In this document: piece by piece, positions 40,923 to 50,551 of the stretch | Numbering within the stretch: the stretch's first letter is position 1 | Layout of the letters: each line of letters starts with the position of its first letter | Assembly: GCA_963709185.1 (NCBI GenBank) | Contig: CAVPVQ010000024.1 | Coordinates: 434,001 to 498,000, forward strand | Direction of reading: 5' to 3' | DNA: 64,000 nucleotides | From: Roseiarcus sp963709185 | GTDB lineage: Bacteria > Pseudomonadota > Alphaproteobacteria > Rhizobiales > Beijerinckiaceae | Notes under the pieces: model-generated | Databases searched by the model: none | Seen by the model: only the letters and a program-made list of their open reading frames with translations | Told to the model about the DNA's origin: nothing | Program-made: the position numbers and the translations under genes

Positions 40923-41221
40923 CCCATCGCTCGGCAGCGACCACTCCTCCCACGGGCGAATGCAAGCATCCGTCCGCTGTGCGGGGAATCGTGAAGGCGT
41001 CGATATCTTCTAAAGACCAGTTTTGCTTCAAACACATCCGGGAGCCTTGCGGTCAAGCGAAGCCCACGACTGAGATGCTCGCAGGATCACGAGGCTGGAA
41101 GCCCCATAATCCCTTGACCGAATGTGTTTCCTCTTTACGATGTCAGACAGGACGCGACGCGCTGAGCGCGCCGCGAAACTGGTTTGCCGAAGGACGGCCG
41201 GGCGCCGGCGATCGCGCCGTC
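40923..41221 (-). other. 23S-tRNA-Ala part of the rRNA internal spacer
   Basis: Transcribed spacer of about 300 bp between tRNA-Ala and 23S. No protein-coding features or further tRNA. It contains the outer part of the 23S processing stem at its 23S end. Confidence 0.6.
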
Positions 41222-41297
41222 TGGTGGAGCCAGACGGGATCGAACCGACGACCTCATGCTTGCAAAGCACGCGCTCTCCCAACTGAGCTATGGCCCC
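41222..41297 (-). tRNA. tRNA-Ala (TGC)
   Basis: Minus strand, 5' GGGGCCATAGCTCAGTTGGG, anticodon TGC in CTTTGCAAG, T-arm GGTTCGATCCC, CCA encoded. It has the G3-T70 identity pair expected of alanine tRNA in the acceptor stem (GGGGCCA with TGGCTCC). In the 16S-23S spacer. Confidence 0.97.
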
Positions 41298-41319
41298 GAG
41301 ACAGCGCTACCCGAATGAA

Positions 41320-41396
41320 TGGTGGGCCTGGGAGGACTTGAACCTCCGACCTCACGCTTATCAAGCGCGCGCTCTAACCAACTGAGCTACAAGCCC
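41320..41396 (-). tRNA. tRNA-Ile (GAT)
   Basis: Minus strand, 5' GGGCTTGTAGCTCAGTTGGT, anticodon GAT in TTGATAA, T-arm GGTTCAAGTCC, CCA encoded. First tRNA of the 16S-23S spacer, 22 bp before tRNA-Ala. Confidence 0.97.
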
Positions 41397-41556
41397 GAGC
41401 TCCCGCGCCCGCCTTGCGTCGCAAGCGACGACTTATGGCTCGTCCTTCTAGGGGAAGAAAGAGAAACGAAGACGGCGGCGTCCCGCAAAGACGGCCTGAC
41501 TGGCCGTTTGATTCCAAGAATTCCAGTAGAGAGGCCGGAAGGCCGCTCGTAGAGGA

Positions 41557-43048
<1,492 letters not shown>

Positions 43049-43683
43049 AATTGAGATCTTTGACCTGACTGGTCACTAGTGCGGAAACTCTCGTTTCCGC
43101 GTCTCTTTGACGAGTTCCGAACACATCCGCTTATGGCCGAAACCACAAGCGCGATGAATTCATCACGTGACCGTCAGAGTATCTCTTCGACTGCCCTTTT
43201 GAGGGGACAGTCCGCAAGGACTCCGCCGTCCACGTTTCTCTTTCTTCCGATTCAATTGTCAAACAGCAGAAACGTCGTAAGGGCTTTCGCCCCAAAAACA
43301 GGATCGGTTTTACCCGACCTTTCGGTCAGGTGGCTTGAGGCCCGAGATAGTCTCGAAAACCAGATGGCTAATCGACCGCCCAAGGCGTCGTCGCCGTCGG
43401 TGGTCGTGATATAAGGGGGGGCCCTCAGACTGTCAAACAGTTTTTCAAAAAATATTCACAATGACGACCGCCAGATCGCGGTCTGTGGAAAACCTCGCGC
43501 GCAGTGGCGCGCAAGTCCGGCGCCCGGCCCCACAAGCGCCACGGTTTGCTTCGATTCCTTCAGCGTTCCGCGCGCTTTGGCGCCGCCACGGTTGACGCGG
43601 GCGTCGCGACCGCTAGTTTCTCTTCTCAAACGATCTGGCGAATCTCGCGGCCATTTCGATAGTTCCAATGGAGCAGCGACGTA
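43049..43683 (-). other. rRNA operon leader and upstream region
   Basis: The 635 bp between 16S and the divergent peptidase gene hold no gene. About 350 bp after the promoter at 43408-43436 would be the transcribed 5' leader of the rrn operon. Upstream, an A/T-rich stretch (43440-43460) fits an UP element. The rest (43461-43683) is GC-rich and holds the unseen promoter of the peptidase. Confidence 0.65.
43408..43436 (-). promoter_or_regulatory. rRNA operon promoter
   Basis: Read on the minus strand, -35 TTGACA (43436-43431) and -10 TATATC (43413-43408) are 17 bases apart. A GC-rich spacer (CCCCCCC run) precedes the -10, as in other alphaproteobacterial rrn promoters. An A/T-rich UP-like tract (TATTTTTTGAAAAACTG) lies immediately upstream. 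Confidence 0.8.
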
Positions 43684-45696
43684 TTGGCCGCCCGAACAGC
43701 CCTAGCGCCTCTTCGCATCGACCGATCGCGCGCTTTCATAGATCTTGGCCGGGAGCCGCCGATCGATTCAGGCCCCAGGCGGCTTGAGGCGACCGATCGT
43801 CGGCACATCTCCCTGCGTTGGCTGATCGGCGTGGTGACGACCGGTCTCTGCGGCGTTGCGCTGATCGGCTCGGCTCTCTATCTCGGGCTCGATCGCCAGT
43901 CCAACTTCGCCGAAGCGCCGGAAATCGCGGTTCCGCCGCGCCATGAAGGCGCCCCGGAAGCGGCGGTCAATCCCGGCAAAGGCGACCGGCTGGTGCGGCC
44001 GCTGGACATCGTCGCCGCCAAGCAGACGTTCAAGGCGGCCACGACAATCCGGATCGGCGACAAGGAGGTCGTCAAGACCCGGTCCTTCACCCATGTCGCC
44101 ACGACGCTGACGCTGACGCCGACCAGCTACGCCGACGCGGTGCCGGAATTCAACCCGTTGAAGCTGACCGCCGGATCGGCCGAACAGCCCGACGCGCCGC
44201 CGGATCCCGGCCCGGCGCAGGACGACGCCGAAGTCGCCTTCTCCACACGCGATCTGACAAGCGCCGACGCGGCCTCGCTGACCGGCGAATTGACGCTCGC
44301 CGAGGCGCGCGCGCAGGTGGCGGAATCGATCCGGGTCGCCGCCGCCGCTGGGGCCAAAGCGCCGCCGCCGCTTCCCCCTCAGATGCTGTTGATGCGCACG
44401 ACGCAGGCCAGCGCGGATTCGCTTGGCGCGGTCGCCTATGCGACCACCGGCGCGGCGAGCGCCAACGCGCCGTTCTCCTCGATCGAAGTGCGCATGGTGC
44501 CCGAAAACGTCACCAATGCGCCGCGCAGCCGGGTCAGCGACGGGCAGTCGGCGTCCGAACGTCTCGTGGTCGTGCGCCACGGCGAAACGATCGAGGACAT
44601 CCTGAGGGCGAACGGCGCTTCGAAGGATGCCGTCGGCGCCATCGTCGCCGCTTTCGGGGCCAAACACGGGGGTCCGCCCGTCGCAGAGGGGCAAAAGATC
44701 ATCTTTCAATACGATGAGCCCGCCGCGCCCGGCCAGGCCGCCACGATCGGCCGCATTTCGGTCTATTCCGACGAGCAGCTCAAGGCGACAGTCGCGGTCA
44801 ATGACGCGGGCGCCTACGTGCCGGTGACGATGCCCGCCGCGCCGGCGCGCAAGAGCGTGAGCGAAGACGAGGAAGCCTCAGGCGGCATGAACCTCTATCA
44901 GAGCTTCTTCGAAACCGCGCTCAAGCAAGGCATGCCCCGCCCGGTCATCGATCAGATGGTCAAGATATTCGCCAATGACGTCGATTTCCAGCGCGGCACG
45001 ACGGCCGGCGATTCGGTGGAGGCGTTCTACACCGAGCCCGACGATCTCGACCCTCGTCCCGAACTGCTCTACGCGACGGTGACCGCCCGCGAACAGACCT
45101 TCAAATATTATCGCTTCGAGACGCCGGACGACGGCATGGTCGACTATTACGACGAAAACGGAAAATCGGCGCGCAAGTTCCTTATTCGCAAACCGATCGT
45201 TTCCGGCGAGATGCGCTCGGGATTCGGGATGCGCTACCATCCGATCCTGCGCTACGCGCGCATGCACACCGGCGTCGACTGGTCGAACGCGATCGGCACG
45301 CCGATCCTGGCGGCCGGCAACGGCGTGATCATCAAGGCGGAGTTCACCTCTGGCTATGGCCGGCGCGTCGAGATCCAGCACGCCAACGGCTATGTCACGA
45401 CCTACTCGCATATGTCGGGTTTTGCGCGCGGCATCGCGCCTGGCGTGCGCGTCGCCCAGGGCCAGGTGATCGGCTATCTCGGCCAGTCGGGCCTGGCGAC
45501 CGGGCCGCATCTTCACTACGAGGTCATCGTCAACGGCCGCTTCGTCGATCCGATGGCGATCAAGCTCGCCCGCACGCGCGAGTTCGACGGCAAGATGCTC
45601 GCCGCTTTCAAACGCGAACGCGAGCGCACCGATCAACTGATGGCCCAGGCGCCCAACGCGGCGCCGGCCGCGCAGACCGCCCAGAAGGTCAACTGA
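43684..45696 (+). CDS. M23-family peptidoglycan endopeptidase, membrane-anchored
   Basis: A LytM/M23 zinc peptidase of 670 aa that cuts peptidoglycan crosslinks or activates amidases. One transmembrane helix (about 46-67, LIGVVTTGLCGVALIGSALY) is followed by a long periplasmic region, a LysM/OapA-like segment (RLVVVRHGETIEDILRANGA), and the catalytic domain with GFGMRYHPILRYARMHTGVD (zinc His and Asp near 528-532) and HLHYEV near 608. The TTG at 43684 has GGAG about nine bases upstream. A cytoplasmic N-terminal tail of 45 aa is unusual, and a later start cannot be excluded. It overlaps gluQ by eight bases at the 3' end. Confidence 0.88.
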   Translation: MAARTALAPLRIDRSRAFIDLGREPPIDSGPRRLEATDRRHISLRWLIGVVTTGLCGVALIGSALYLGLDRQSNFAEAPEIAVPPRHEGAPEAAVNPGKGDRLVRPLDIVAAKQTFKAATTIRIGDKEVVKTRSFTHVATTLTLTPTSYADAVPEFNPLKLTAGSAEQPDAPPDPGPAQDDAEVAFSTRDLTSADAASLTGELTLAEARAQVAESIRVAAAAGAKAPPPLPPQMLLMRTTQASADSLGAVAYATTGAASANAPFSSIEVRMVPENVTNAPRSRVSDGQSASERLVVVRHGETIEDILRANGASKDAVGAIVAAFGAKHGGPPVAEGQKIIFQYDEPAAPGQAATIGRISVYSDEQLKATVAVNDAGAYVPVTMPAAPARKSVSEDEEASGGMNLYQSFFETALKQGMPRPVIDQMVKIFANDVDFQRGTTAGDSVEAFYTEPDDLDPRPELLYATVTAREQTFKYYRFETPDDGMVDYYDENGKSARKFLIRKPIVSGEMRSGFGMRYHPILRYARMHTGVDWSNAIGTPILAAGNGVIIKAEFTSGYGRRVEIQHANGYVTTYSHMSGFARGIAPGVRVAQGQVIGYLGQSGLATGPHLHYEVIVNGRFVDPMAIKLARTREFDGKMLAAFKRERERTDQLMAQAPNAAPAAQTAQKVN

Positions 45697-46574
45697 TCGT
45701 CACGCTGAGACCGTGCGCCGCCTCCCTGCCGAAGCCGAGCGCGCTGCGCACCTCATCCGCGGCGACGCCGTTGCGGCGCAGTTCCGCCAGCGGCGTCGAG
45801 GCCGCGCTTTTCGACATTTTGGCGCCGGCGACGTCGCGCACCAGACGGTGATGGCGGTAGCCCGGCGGCGCGATGTCGAGCAGCGCCTGCAACAGGCGAT
45901 GCGCGCTGGTCGCTGCGAACAGATCGCGGCCGCGCACGACGTCGCTGACCCCCTGCAGCGCGTCGTCGACGACGACCGCCAGATGATAGCTGGCCGGCAT
46001 GTCCCTGCCCTGCAGCAGAAAATCGCCCCACGCCGCGGGGTCGGCGCGAACCATCGCCGCTTCGCCGCCCTCGCCGTATTCGCGCCATTGCAACACGCTG
46101 GGCGCTTCGCCGAGCGCGCGCGCCAGGTCGAGACGGACGCCGGCGCGGGCTCCGGACGACAGCCGCGCCGCGCGTTCAGCCTCCCTCATCGCACGGCAGG
46201 TTCCGGGATAGAGCGGCGCGCCATCGGGATCGCGGCCGGCGCCGGCGGCGCGGGCGATCTCGCCGCGCGTGCAAAAGCAGGGATAGACGAGGCGGCGCGC
46301 CGCCAGCGCGGTCGAGCGCGTCGGCATAGTCGGCGGCATGCTCGCTCTGGCGGCGCGGGGCTTCTTCAAACGTCAGGCCGAGCCACGCGAGGTCGGCCAG
46401 GATGGCGCGTTCGTATTCGGGCTTGCACCGCGTGCGGTCGATGTCCTCGATGCGCAGCAGCAATCGCCCGCCGCTCCTCGCAGCGAGTTCGGCGTTGAGC
46501 AGCGCGGAATAGGCGTGGCCAAGATGAAGGCGCCCGTTTGGCGAGGGAGCGAAGCGAAAGATCGGCTGGATCAC
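45689..46574 (-). pseudogene. gluQ: Glutamyl-Q tRNA(Asp) synthetase, one apparent frameshift
   Basis: Class I synthetase paralogue that glutamylates queuosine at the wobble base of tRNA-Asp. The first frame has IFRFAPSPNGRLHLGHAYSA with the HIGH-type HLGH motif and RIEDIDRTRC. After about 46306-46310 the sense continues in another frame with LAARRLVYPCFCTRGEIARA (zinc-ligand Cys) through DVAGAKMSKS-like KMSKS to the end. One surplus base explains the break; the restored protein is about 294 aa, normal for GluQ. It lacks the anticodon-binding domain, as in all GluQ. It starts at GTG 46574. Confidence 0.88.
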
Positions 46575-46655
46575 GGGGCGTCCGGATCTGGATTGGCGCG
46601 TCGACGCGGGCGTGCGAGAATCCGGCGTCGAGGCATGGGGCGCAAGGGGCGGTCG

Positions 46656-47549
46656 ATGAGCAGCAGTCTTCCCGGGAAACGCGGCGGCGGCAAGTCCGGC
46701 GCACGACCGGCGGCAGCCAAAGCGAAAGCAAAGGCGAAGGCTGCGTCCAAGGCGAAGGCCGCTTCCAGGGCGAAGCCTGCGCGCAAGGCCAAAAAGGCGC
46801 CGAAGGCGGCGGCCCGCAAAATCGCGCCGCGCAAGGCGACCAAGCGCAGGCTTGCGCGGGCGCCGAAGGCGGCGATCCTCTATCATCCCGGCCCGCTGCT
46901 CGACAGCGAAGCGGCGCTGGCGGAAGCCGCCGTCCGGCTTCTCGCGCTCGACCCCGAAATCGTCGGCAAGCTGATCGAAGCGGGCGGCGGCACGCCTCTG
47001 CGCCGGCAGGTGCCTGGCTTTGCCGGCCTGGCGCGGATCATCATTTCCCAGCAGGTGTCGACCGCCAGCGCCAATGCGATCTTCGCCCGCACCGAGAGCA
47101 TCCTGGCGCCGCTCAGCGCCGAAACTGTGCTGGCGGCGAGTGACGAGATGCTGCGCGCCTGCGGACTTTCCGCCCCCAAGATGCGCGCCTTGCGCGCGCT
47201 CGCCCAGGCCGTCGCGACGGAGGGCCTCGACCTGACCAGCCTTGGCGCGCTGGTCGCCGAAGACGCGCATCGCGCGCTGGTGGCGGTCAAGGGGATCGGC
47301 CCGTGGACGGCCGATATCTTCCTGCTGTTCTGCCTGGGACATCCCGACGCCTTTCCGGCTGGCGATCTCGCCCTGCAGGAGGCGGCGAAACTGGCGCTCG
47401 GCCTGAAGCAGCGGCCCGACGCGCGCCAGCTCGAAGAAATCGCCGAGCGTTGGCGCCCGCTCCGCGGGGTCGCGGCGCGGATGCTATGGGCCTATTATCG
47501 CGTCGCGCGTCAGCGCGTCGGGATGGCGCTCGAAATCTCGACGACATAA
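46656..47549 (+). CDS. DNA-3-methyladenine glycosylase (AlkA-like) with histone-H1-like N-terminal tail
   Basis: HhH-GPD base-excision glycosylase removing alkylated purines. The C-terminal 210 residues have the helix-hairpin-helix VKGIGPWTADIFLLF (about 210-224) and the catalytic Asp in PAGDLALQ (about 236). Residues 8-71 are an Ala/Lys/Arg tail with repeating AKAKA-type steps (KAKAKAKAASKAKAASRAKP), like eukaryotic and bacterial H1-like proteins. The ATG at 46656 follows a short GGGGC ribosome-like stretch; the tail makes start choice uncertain. The gene is divergent from gluQ and followed at 30 bp by an esterase, then ada, so it is a likely alkylation-response cluster. Confidence 0.85.
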   Translation: MSSSLPGKRGGGKSGARPAAAKAKAKAKAASKAKAASRAKPARKAKKAPKAAARKIAPRKATKRRLARAPKAAILYHPGPLLDSEAALAEAAVRLLALDPEIVGKLIEAGGGTPLRRQVPGFAGLARIIISQQVSTASANAIFARTESILAPLSAETVLAASDEMLRACGLSAPKMRALRALAQAVATEGLDLTSLGALVAEDAHRALVAVKGIGPWTADIFLLFCLGHPDAFPAGDLALQEAAKLALGLKQRPDARQLEEIAERWRPLRGVAARMLWAYYRVARQRVGMALEISTT

Positions 47550-47579
47550 GTTCCCGTCGACGAATCTCCGGAGCGCCGC

Positions 47580-48275
47580 ATGGCTCAAACGATCAACGGC
47601 CCACGCATCGAAGCCAAAAGCGGCCAACCGAAGCAGCTCGTCGTGCTGCTCCACGGATACGGGGCCAATGGCCAGGACCTCATCGAAATCGGCCGCCAAT
47701 GGCGTCCCTGGCTGCCAGACGCGGCGTTTGTCGCGCCCAACGCGCCTGAGCCCTGCGCAATGGCGCCGATGGGCCGGCAGTGGTTCGCGCTCAGCAACCG
47801 GCGTCCCGACCGGCCGGACGCCGCCGACGAACGATGGGTTGGCGCAACCAAGGCGCGGCCGGTGATCGACGCCTTCCTCGACGAGGAGATGGCGCGCCTC
47901 AGTCTCGACGAATCGCGGCTGGCGCTGGTCGGCTTCAGCCAGGGCGCGATGATGGCGCTGCATGTCGGCTTGCGCCGCGCCCGCGCCCCCGCCTCGATCG
48001 TCAGCTATTCCGGCGCGCTGGTCGGGCCCGAACATCTCGGCGAAGCCAAGGCGCGCGATGCGCGCGGCGCCCGCCCGCCGGTGCTGCTGGTGCATGGCGA
48101 TCAGGATCAGGTCATCCCGCTCGATGCGATGCTGCTGGCTTGCGAAGACCTCGCCAAGGCCGATATTCCCAATCAGTGGCACCTGTCGATCGGCGTCGGC
48201 CATGGCATCGACAACGGCGGCCTGCGCCATGGCGGGCTGTTCATCGCCAAGGGTTTCGGGTTGAGGGTCGGGTGA
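47580..48275 (+). CDS. Alpha/beta hydrolase, phospholipase/carboxylesterase family
   Basis: A 231-aa serine hydrolase similar to YpfH and acyl-protein thioesterases. It has HGYGANGQDLIEI (oxyanion loop, 25-37), the nucleophile elbow GFSQG with the serine near 119, acid Asp in HGDQDQVIP (near 180) and His in GVGHGI (near 206). Complete triad and no signal peptide, so cytoplasmic. It lies between alkA and ada on the same strand. Confidence 0.88.
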   Translation: MAQTINGPRIEAKSGQPKQLVVLLHGYGANGQDLIEIGRQWRPWLPDAAFVAPNAPEPCAMAPMGRQWFALSNRRPDRPDAADERWVGATKARPVIDAFLDEEMARLSLDESRLALVGFSQGAMMALHVGLRRARAPASIVSYSGALVGPEHLGEAKARDARGARPPVLLVHGDQDQVIPLDAMLLACEDLAKADIPNQWHLSIGVGHGIDNGGLRHGGLFIAKGFGLRVG

Positions 48276-48376
48276 AGCTCACCAAGACATCCGGTTTGAC
48301 AGCAAGACCCGGAGTGCGGCGCGCCAGCGCCCGTTCTAGTCAGGCGTCAGACGATAGATTGGAGAGGGACGCGAAG

Positions 48377-49471
48377 ATGAACGTCGTGATCAGCAACACC
48401 CCGCGCGCGGAGATTGCGCCTGAGCAGGACCGCCGGTGGCGGGCGGTGGAGGCGCGCGACAGCGGCGCCGACGGCGCGTTCGTTTACGCAGTGCGCACGA
48501 CCGGCGTCTATTGCCGGCCGTCCTGCGCCTCGCGGCGCGCTGACCCGCGCAACGTTGCGTTCTTCGCGACATGCGAGGAGGCCGAGCGCGCGGGCTTTCG
48601 CGCCTGCAAGCGGTGCCGGCCGAATGAGGCTGATCCGCGCGAGCGGCAGGCGGCGACGATCGCCGCGATCTGCCGCGTCATCGAAGCGGCGGAGGAGCCG
48701 CCGGCGCTCGCCGAACTCGCCCGCAAGGCCGGCATGAGCGCCTGGCATTTTCACCGCGTGTTCAAGGCGGTGACGGGCGTGACGCCGAAGGCCTATGCGA
48801 GCGCCCATCGCGCCGCGCGGGTGCGGCAGGAACTGGCGCGGCCCGGCGCCAGCGTGACCGCGGCGATCTACGACGCCGGCTTCAACTCCAGCGGCCGGTT
48901 CTACGAGGCCGCCGATCAGATGCTGGGCATGACGCCGAGCGACTACCGCGCCGGCGGCGCCAACGCCGAAATCCGCTTTGCGATCGGCGCCTGCTCGCTC
49001 GGCGCGATCCTGGTGGCGAGCAGCGAGCGCGGGGTCTGCGCGATCCTGCTCGGCGACGACCCCGACGCGCTGGCGCGCGACCTGCAGGACCGTTTCCCGC
49101 GCGCCCGGCTGATCGGCGGCGACGCGGCGTTCGAGAAGCTGGTCGCCACCGTGGTCGGCTTCGTCGAGGCGCCGGCGCTCGGCCTCGACCTGCCGCTCGA
49201 CCTGCGCGGCACGGCGTTCCAGCAGCGCGTCTGGCAGGCGCTGCGCGCCATTCCCGCCGGGGCGACCGTCAGCTATGCCGAGGTCGCCCGGCGGATCGGC
49301 GCGCCGAAGTCGACCCGCGCGGTGGCGCAGGCCTGCGCGGCCAACCCTATCGCAGTGGCGATCCCCTGCCACCGGGTGGTGCGCACCGACGGCGCGCTGT
49401 CGGGCTACCGCTGGGGGGTCGAACGCAAGCGCGCGCTGCTGACCCGCGAGTCGCCAGCGAGCGTCGCTTGA
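48377..49471 (+). CDS. ada: Bifunctional Ada: methyl-DNA repair methyltransferase and AraC-type activator
   Basis: A 364-aa protein. The N-terminal Ada zinc domain has four Cys (VYCRPSCASRRADP and CKRCRPNE, about residues 40-80), the site that takes a methyl from phosphotriesters. An AraC-type HTH follows (about 90-180, LAELARKAGMSAWHFHRVFK). The C-terminal O6-methylguanine methyltransferase has PCHRV with the acceptor Cys near 330. All three modules are intact. When methylated, Ada usually activates alkylation-repair genes, so it may control this cluster. The ATG at 48377 is preceded by AGAGGGA. Confidence 0.94.
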   Translation: MNVVISNTPRAEIAPEQDRRWRAVEARDSGADGAFVYAVRTTGVYCRPSCASRRADPRNVAFFATCEEAERAGFRACKRCRPNEADPRERQAATIAAICRVIEAAEEPPALAELARKAGMSAWHFHRVFKAVTGVTPKAYASAHRAARVRQELARPGASVTAAIYDAGFNSSGRFYEAADQMLGMTPSDYRAGGANAEIRFAIGACSLGAILVASSERGVCAILLGDDPDALARDLQDRFPRARLIGGDAAFEKLVATVVGFVEAPALGLDLPLDLRGTAFQQRVWQALRAIPAGATVSYAEVARRIGAPKSTRAVAQACAANPIAVAIPCHRVVRTDGALSGYRWGVERKRALLTRESPASVA

Positions 49472-49792
49472 CGAGGTCGCACGGGCGAGGCGATAAAAAT
49501 TGGAAAATCCTTGGAAATCGCGTTTTTTGAGTTTTCGGGCCTCCCTGGCGAGGACGAGTTTGCGAATGTAGATTTTCCGAAACAAGTTTAGCATAAATAC
49601 GAATTTTCAGAAAGACAATATTGCAAGATTCTCACGCCTGTACGTAACCCCCGGCGTCATGGCCGGAGGTTGAAACGCATCTTCGTCCGAGCTGCCGGCT
49701 CTCCATCGCCTCATCCCGACTTGCGCGCCCCGTCCATCGTTGGCAGGTATGGAGCGCACGAGAAGTCGCCGCGCCGCGGGAGGGGCCAGGGG
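49472..49792. other. AT-rich intergenic region before response regulator
   Basis: The 321 bp contain an AT-rich core (about 49495-49630) unlike the surrounding genome, with GGAAAATCC and GGAAATCG as near direct repeats and a T6 run. It probably carries the promoter of the response regulator gene, but I can place no clear -35/-10. The last 90 bp are GC-rich. Confidence 0.4.
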
Positions 49793-50497
49793 TTGGACGA
49801 GAAAACGCGCATTCTGATCGCCGACGACCATCCGCTGTTTCTCGGCGCCCTGCGGCAGGCGTTGACCGGAGCGATCGACGGCGCGGAGATTTTCGAGGCG
49901 GCCGATCTCGAAAGCCTGCTGGCGGCGCTCGACCGGACGCCCGACATGGACCTTGTCCTGCTCGACCTCGCGATGCCCGGCGTGCGCGGATTTTCCGGGC
50001 TGATGTATCTGCGCGCCCAGCACGCCAGCGTGCCGGTCATCGTGGTGTCGGCCAACGAGGATCGCGCGGTGATGCGCCGCTGCCTGGATTTTGGCGCGTC
50101 GGGCTATATCCCCAAATCGCTCGACGTGGAGACCATGCGCGCGGCGGTGCGCACGGTGCTCGAAGGGGCGCGATGGGCGCCCGCCGATCTCGATCTTTCG
50201 ACCCCCGACGACGCCGGCGCGCTGGTGCGGCGCCTCTCCTCGCTGACCCCGCAGCAGGTGCGCGTGCTGATGATGCTGTCGGAGGGCCTGCTCAACAAGC
50301 AGATCGCCTATGAGCTTTCGGTGTCCGAGGCGACGATCAAGGCGCATGTCTCGGCGATCCTGCAGAAGCTGGGTGTGGAGAGCCGCACCCAGGCGGTGAT
50401 CGTCGCCGCCAATATCGAAAGGGGGCAATGGCCGGCGCGTTCGGCGCCCAGCGAGGGCGACGCCATTGCGCCGGCCGGGGCGGCCAAACTAGATTGA
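49793..50497 (+). CDS. NarL/LuxR-type response regulator
   Basis: A two-component regulator of 234 aa. The receiver domain has acidic pocket DD (11-12), phosphoacceptor D58 (VLLDLAMPG), Ser near 86 and Lys108 (YIPKS). A LuxR-type HTH (about 152-200) contains LTPQQVRVLMMLSEGLLNKQ and SEATIKAHVSAILQKLGVES. The TTG at 49793 is chosen because a GGAGG lies about nine bases upstream and the receiver domain begins right after; longer reading would add Arg-rich sequence. No histidine kinase is adjacent, so it is an orphan in this window. Confidence 0.88.
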   Translation: MDEKTRILIADDHPLFLGALRQALTGAIDGAEIFEAADLESLLAALDRTPDMDLVLLDLAMPGVRGFSGLMYLRAQHASVPVIVVSANEDRAVMRRCLDFGASGYIPKSLDVETMRAAVRTVLEGARWAPADLDLSTPDDAGALVRRLSSLTPQQVRVLMMLSEGLLNKQIAYELSVSEATIKAHVSAILQKLGVESRTQAVIVAANIERGQWPARSAPSEGDAIAPAGAAKLD

Positions 50498-50551
50498 GCG
50501 GATCGGCGGCGGCCCGGCCGGGCGCGCCATGCAGGGCCAGGAGCGCTCGAG

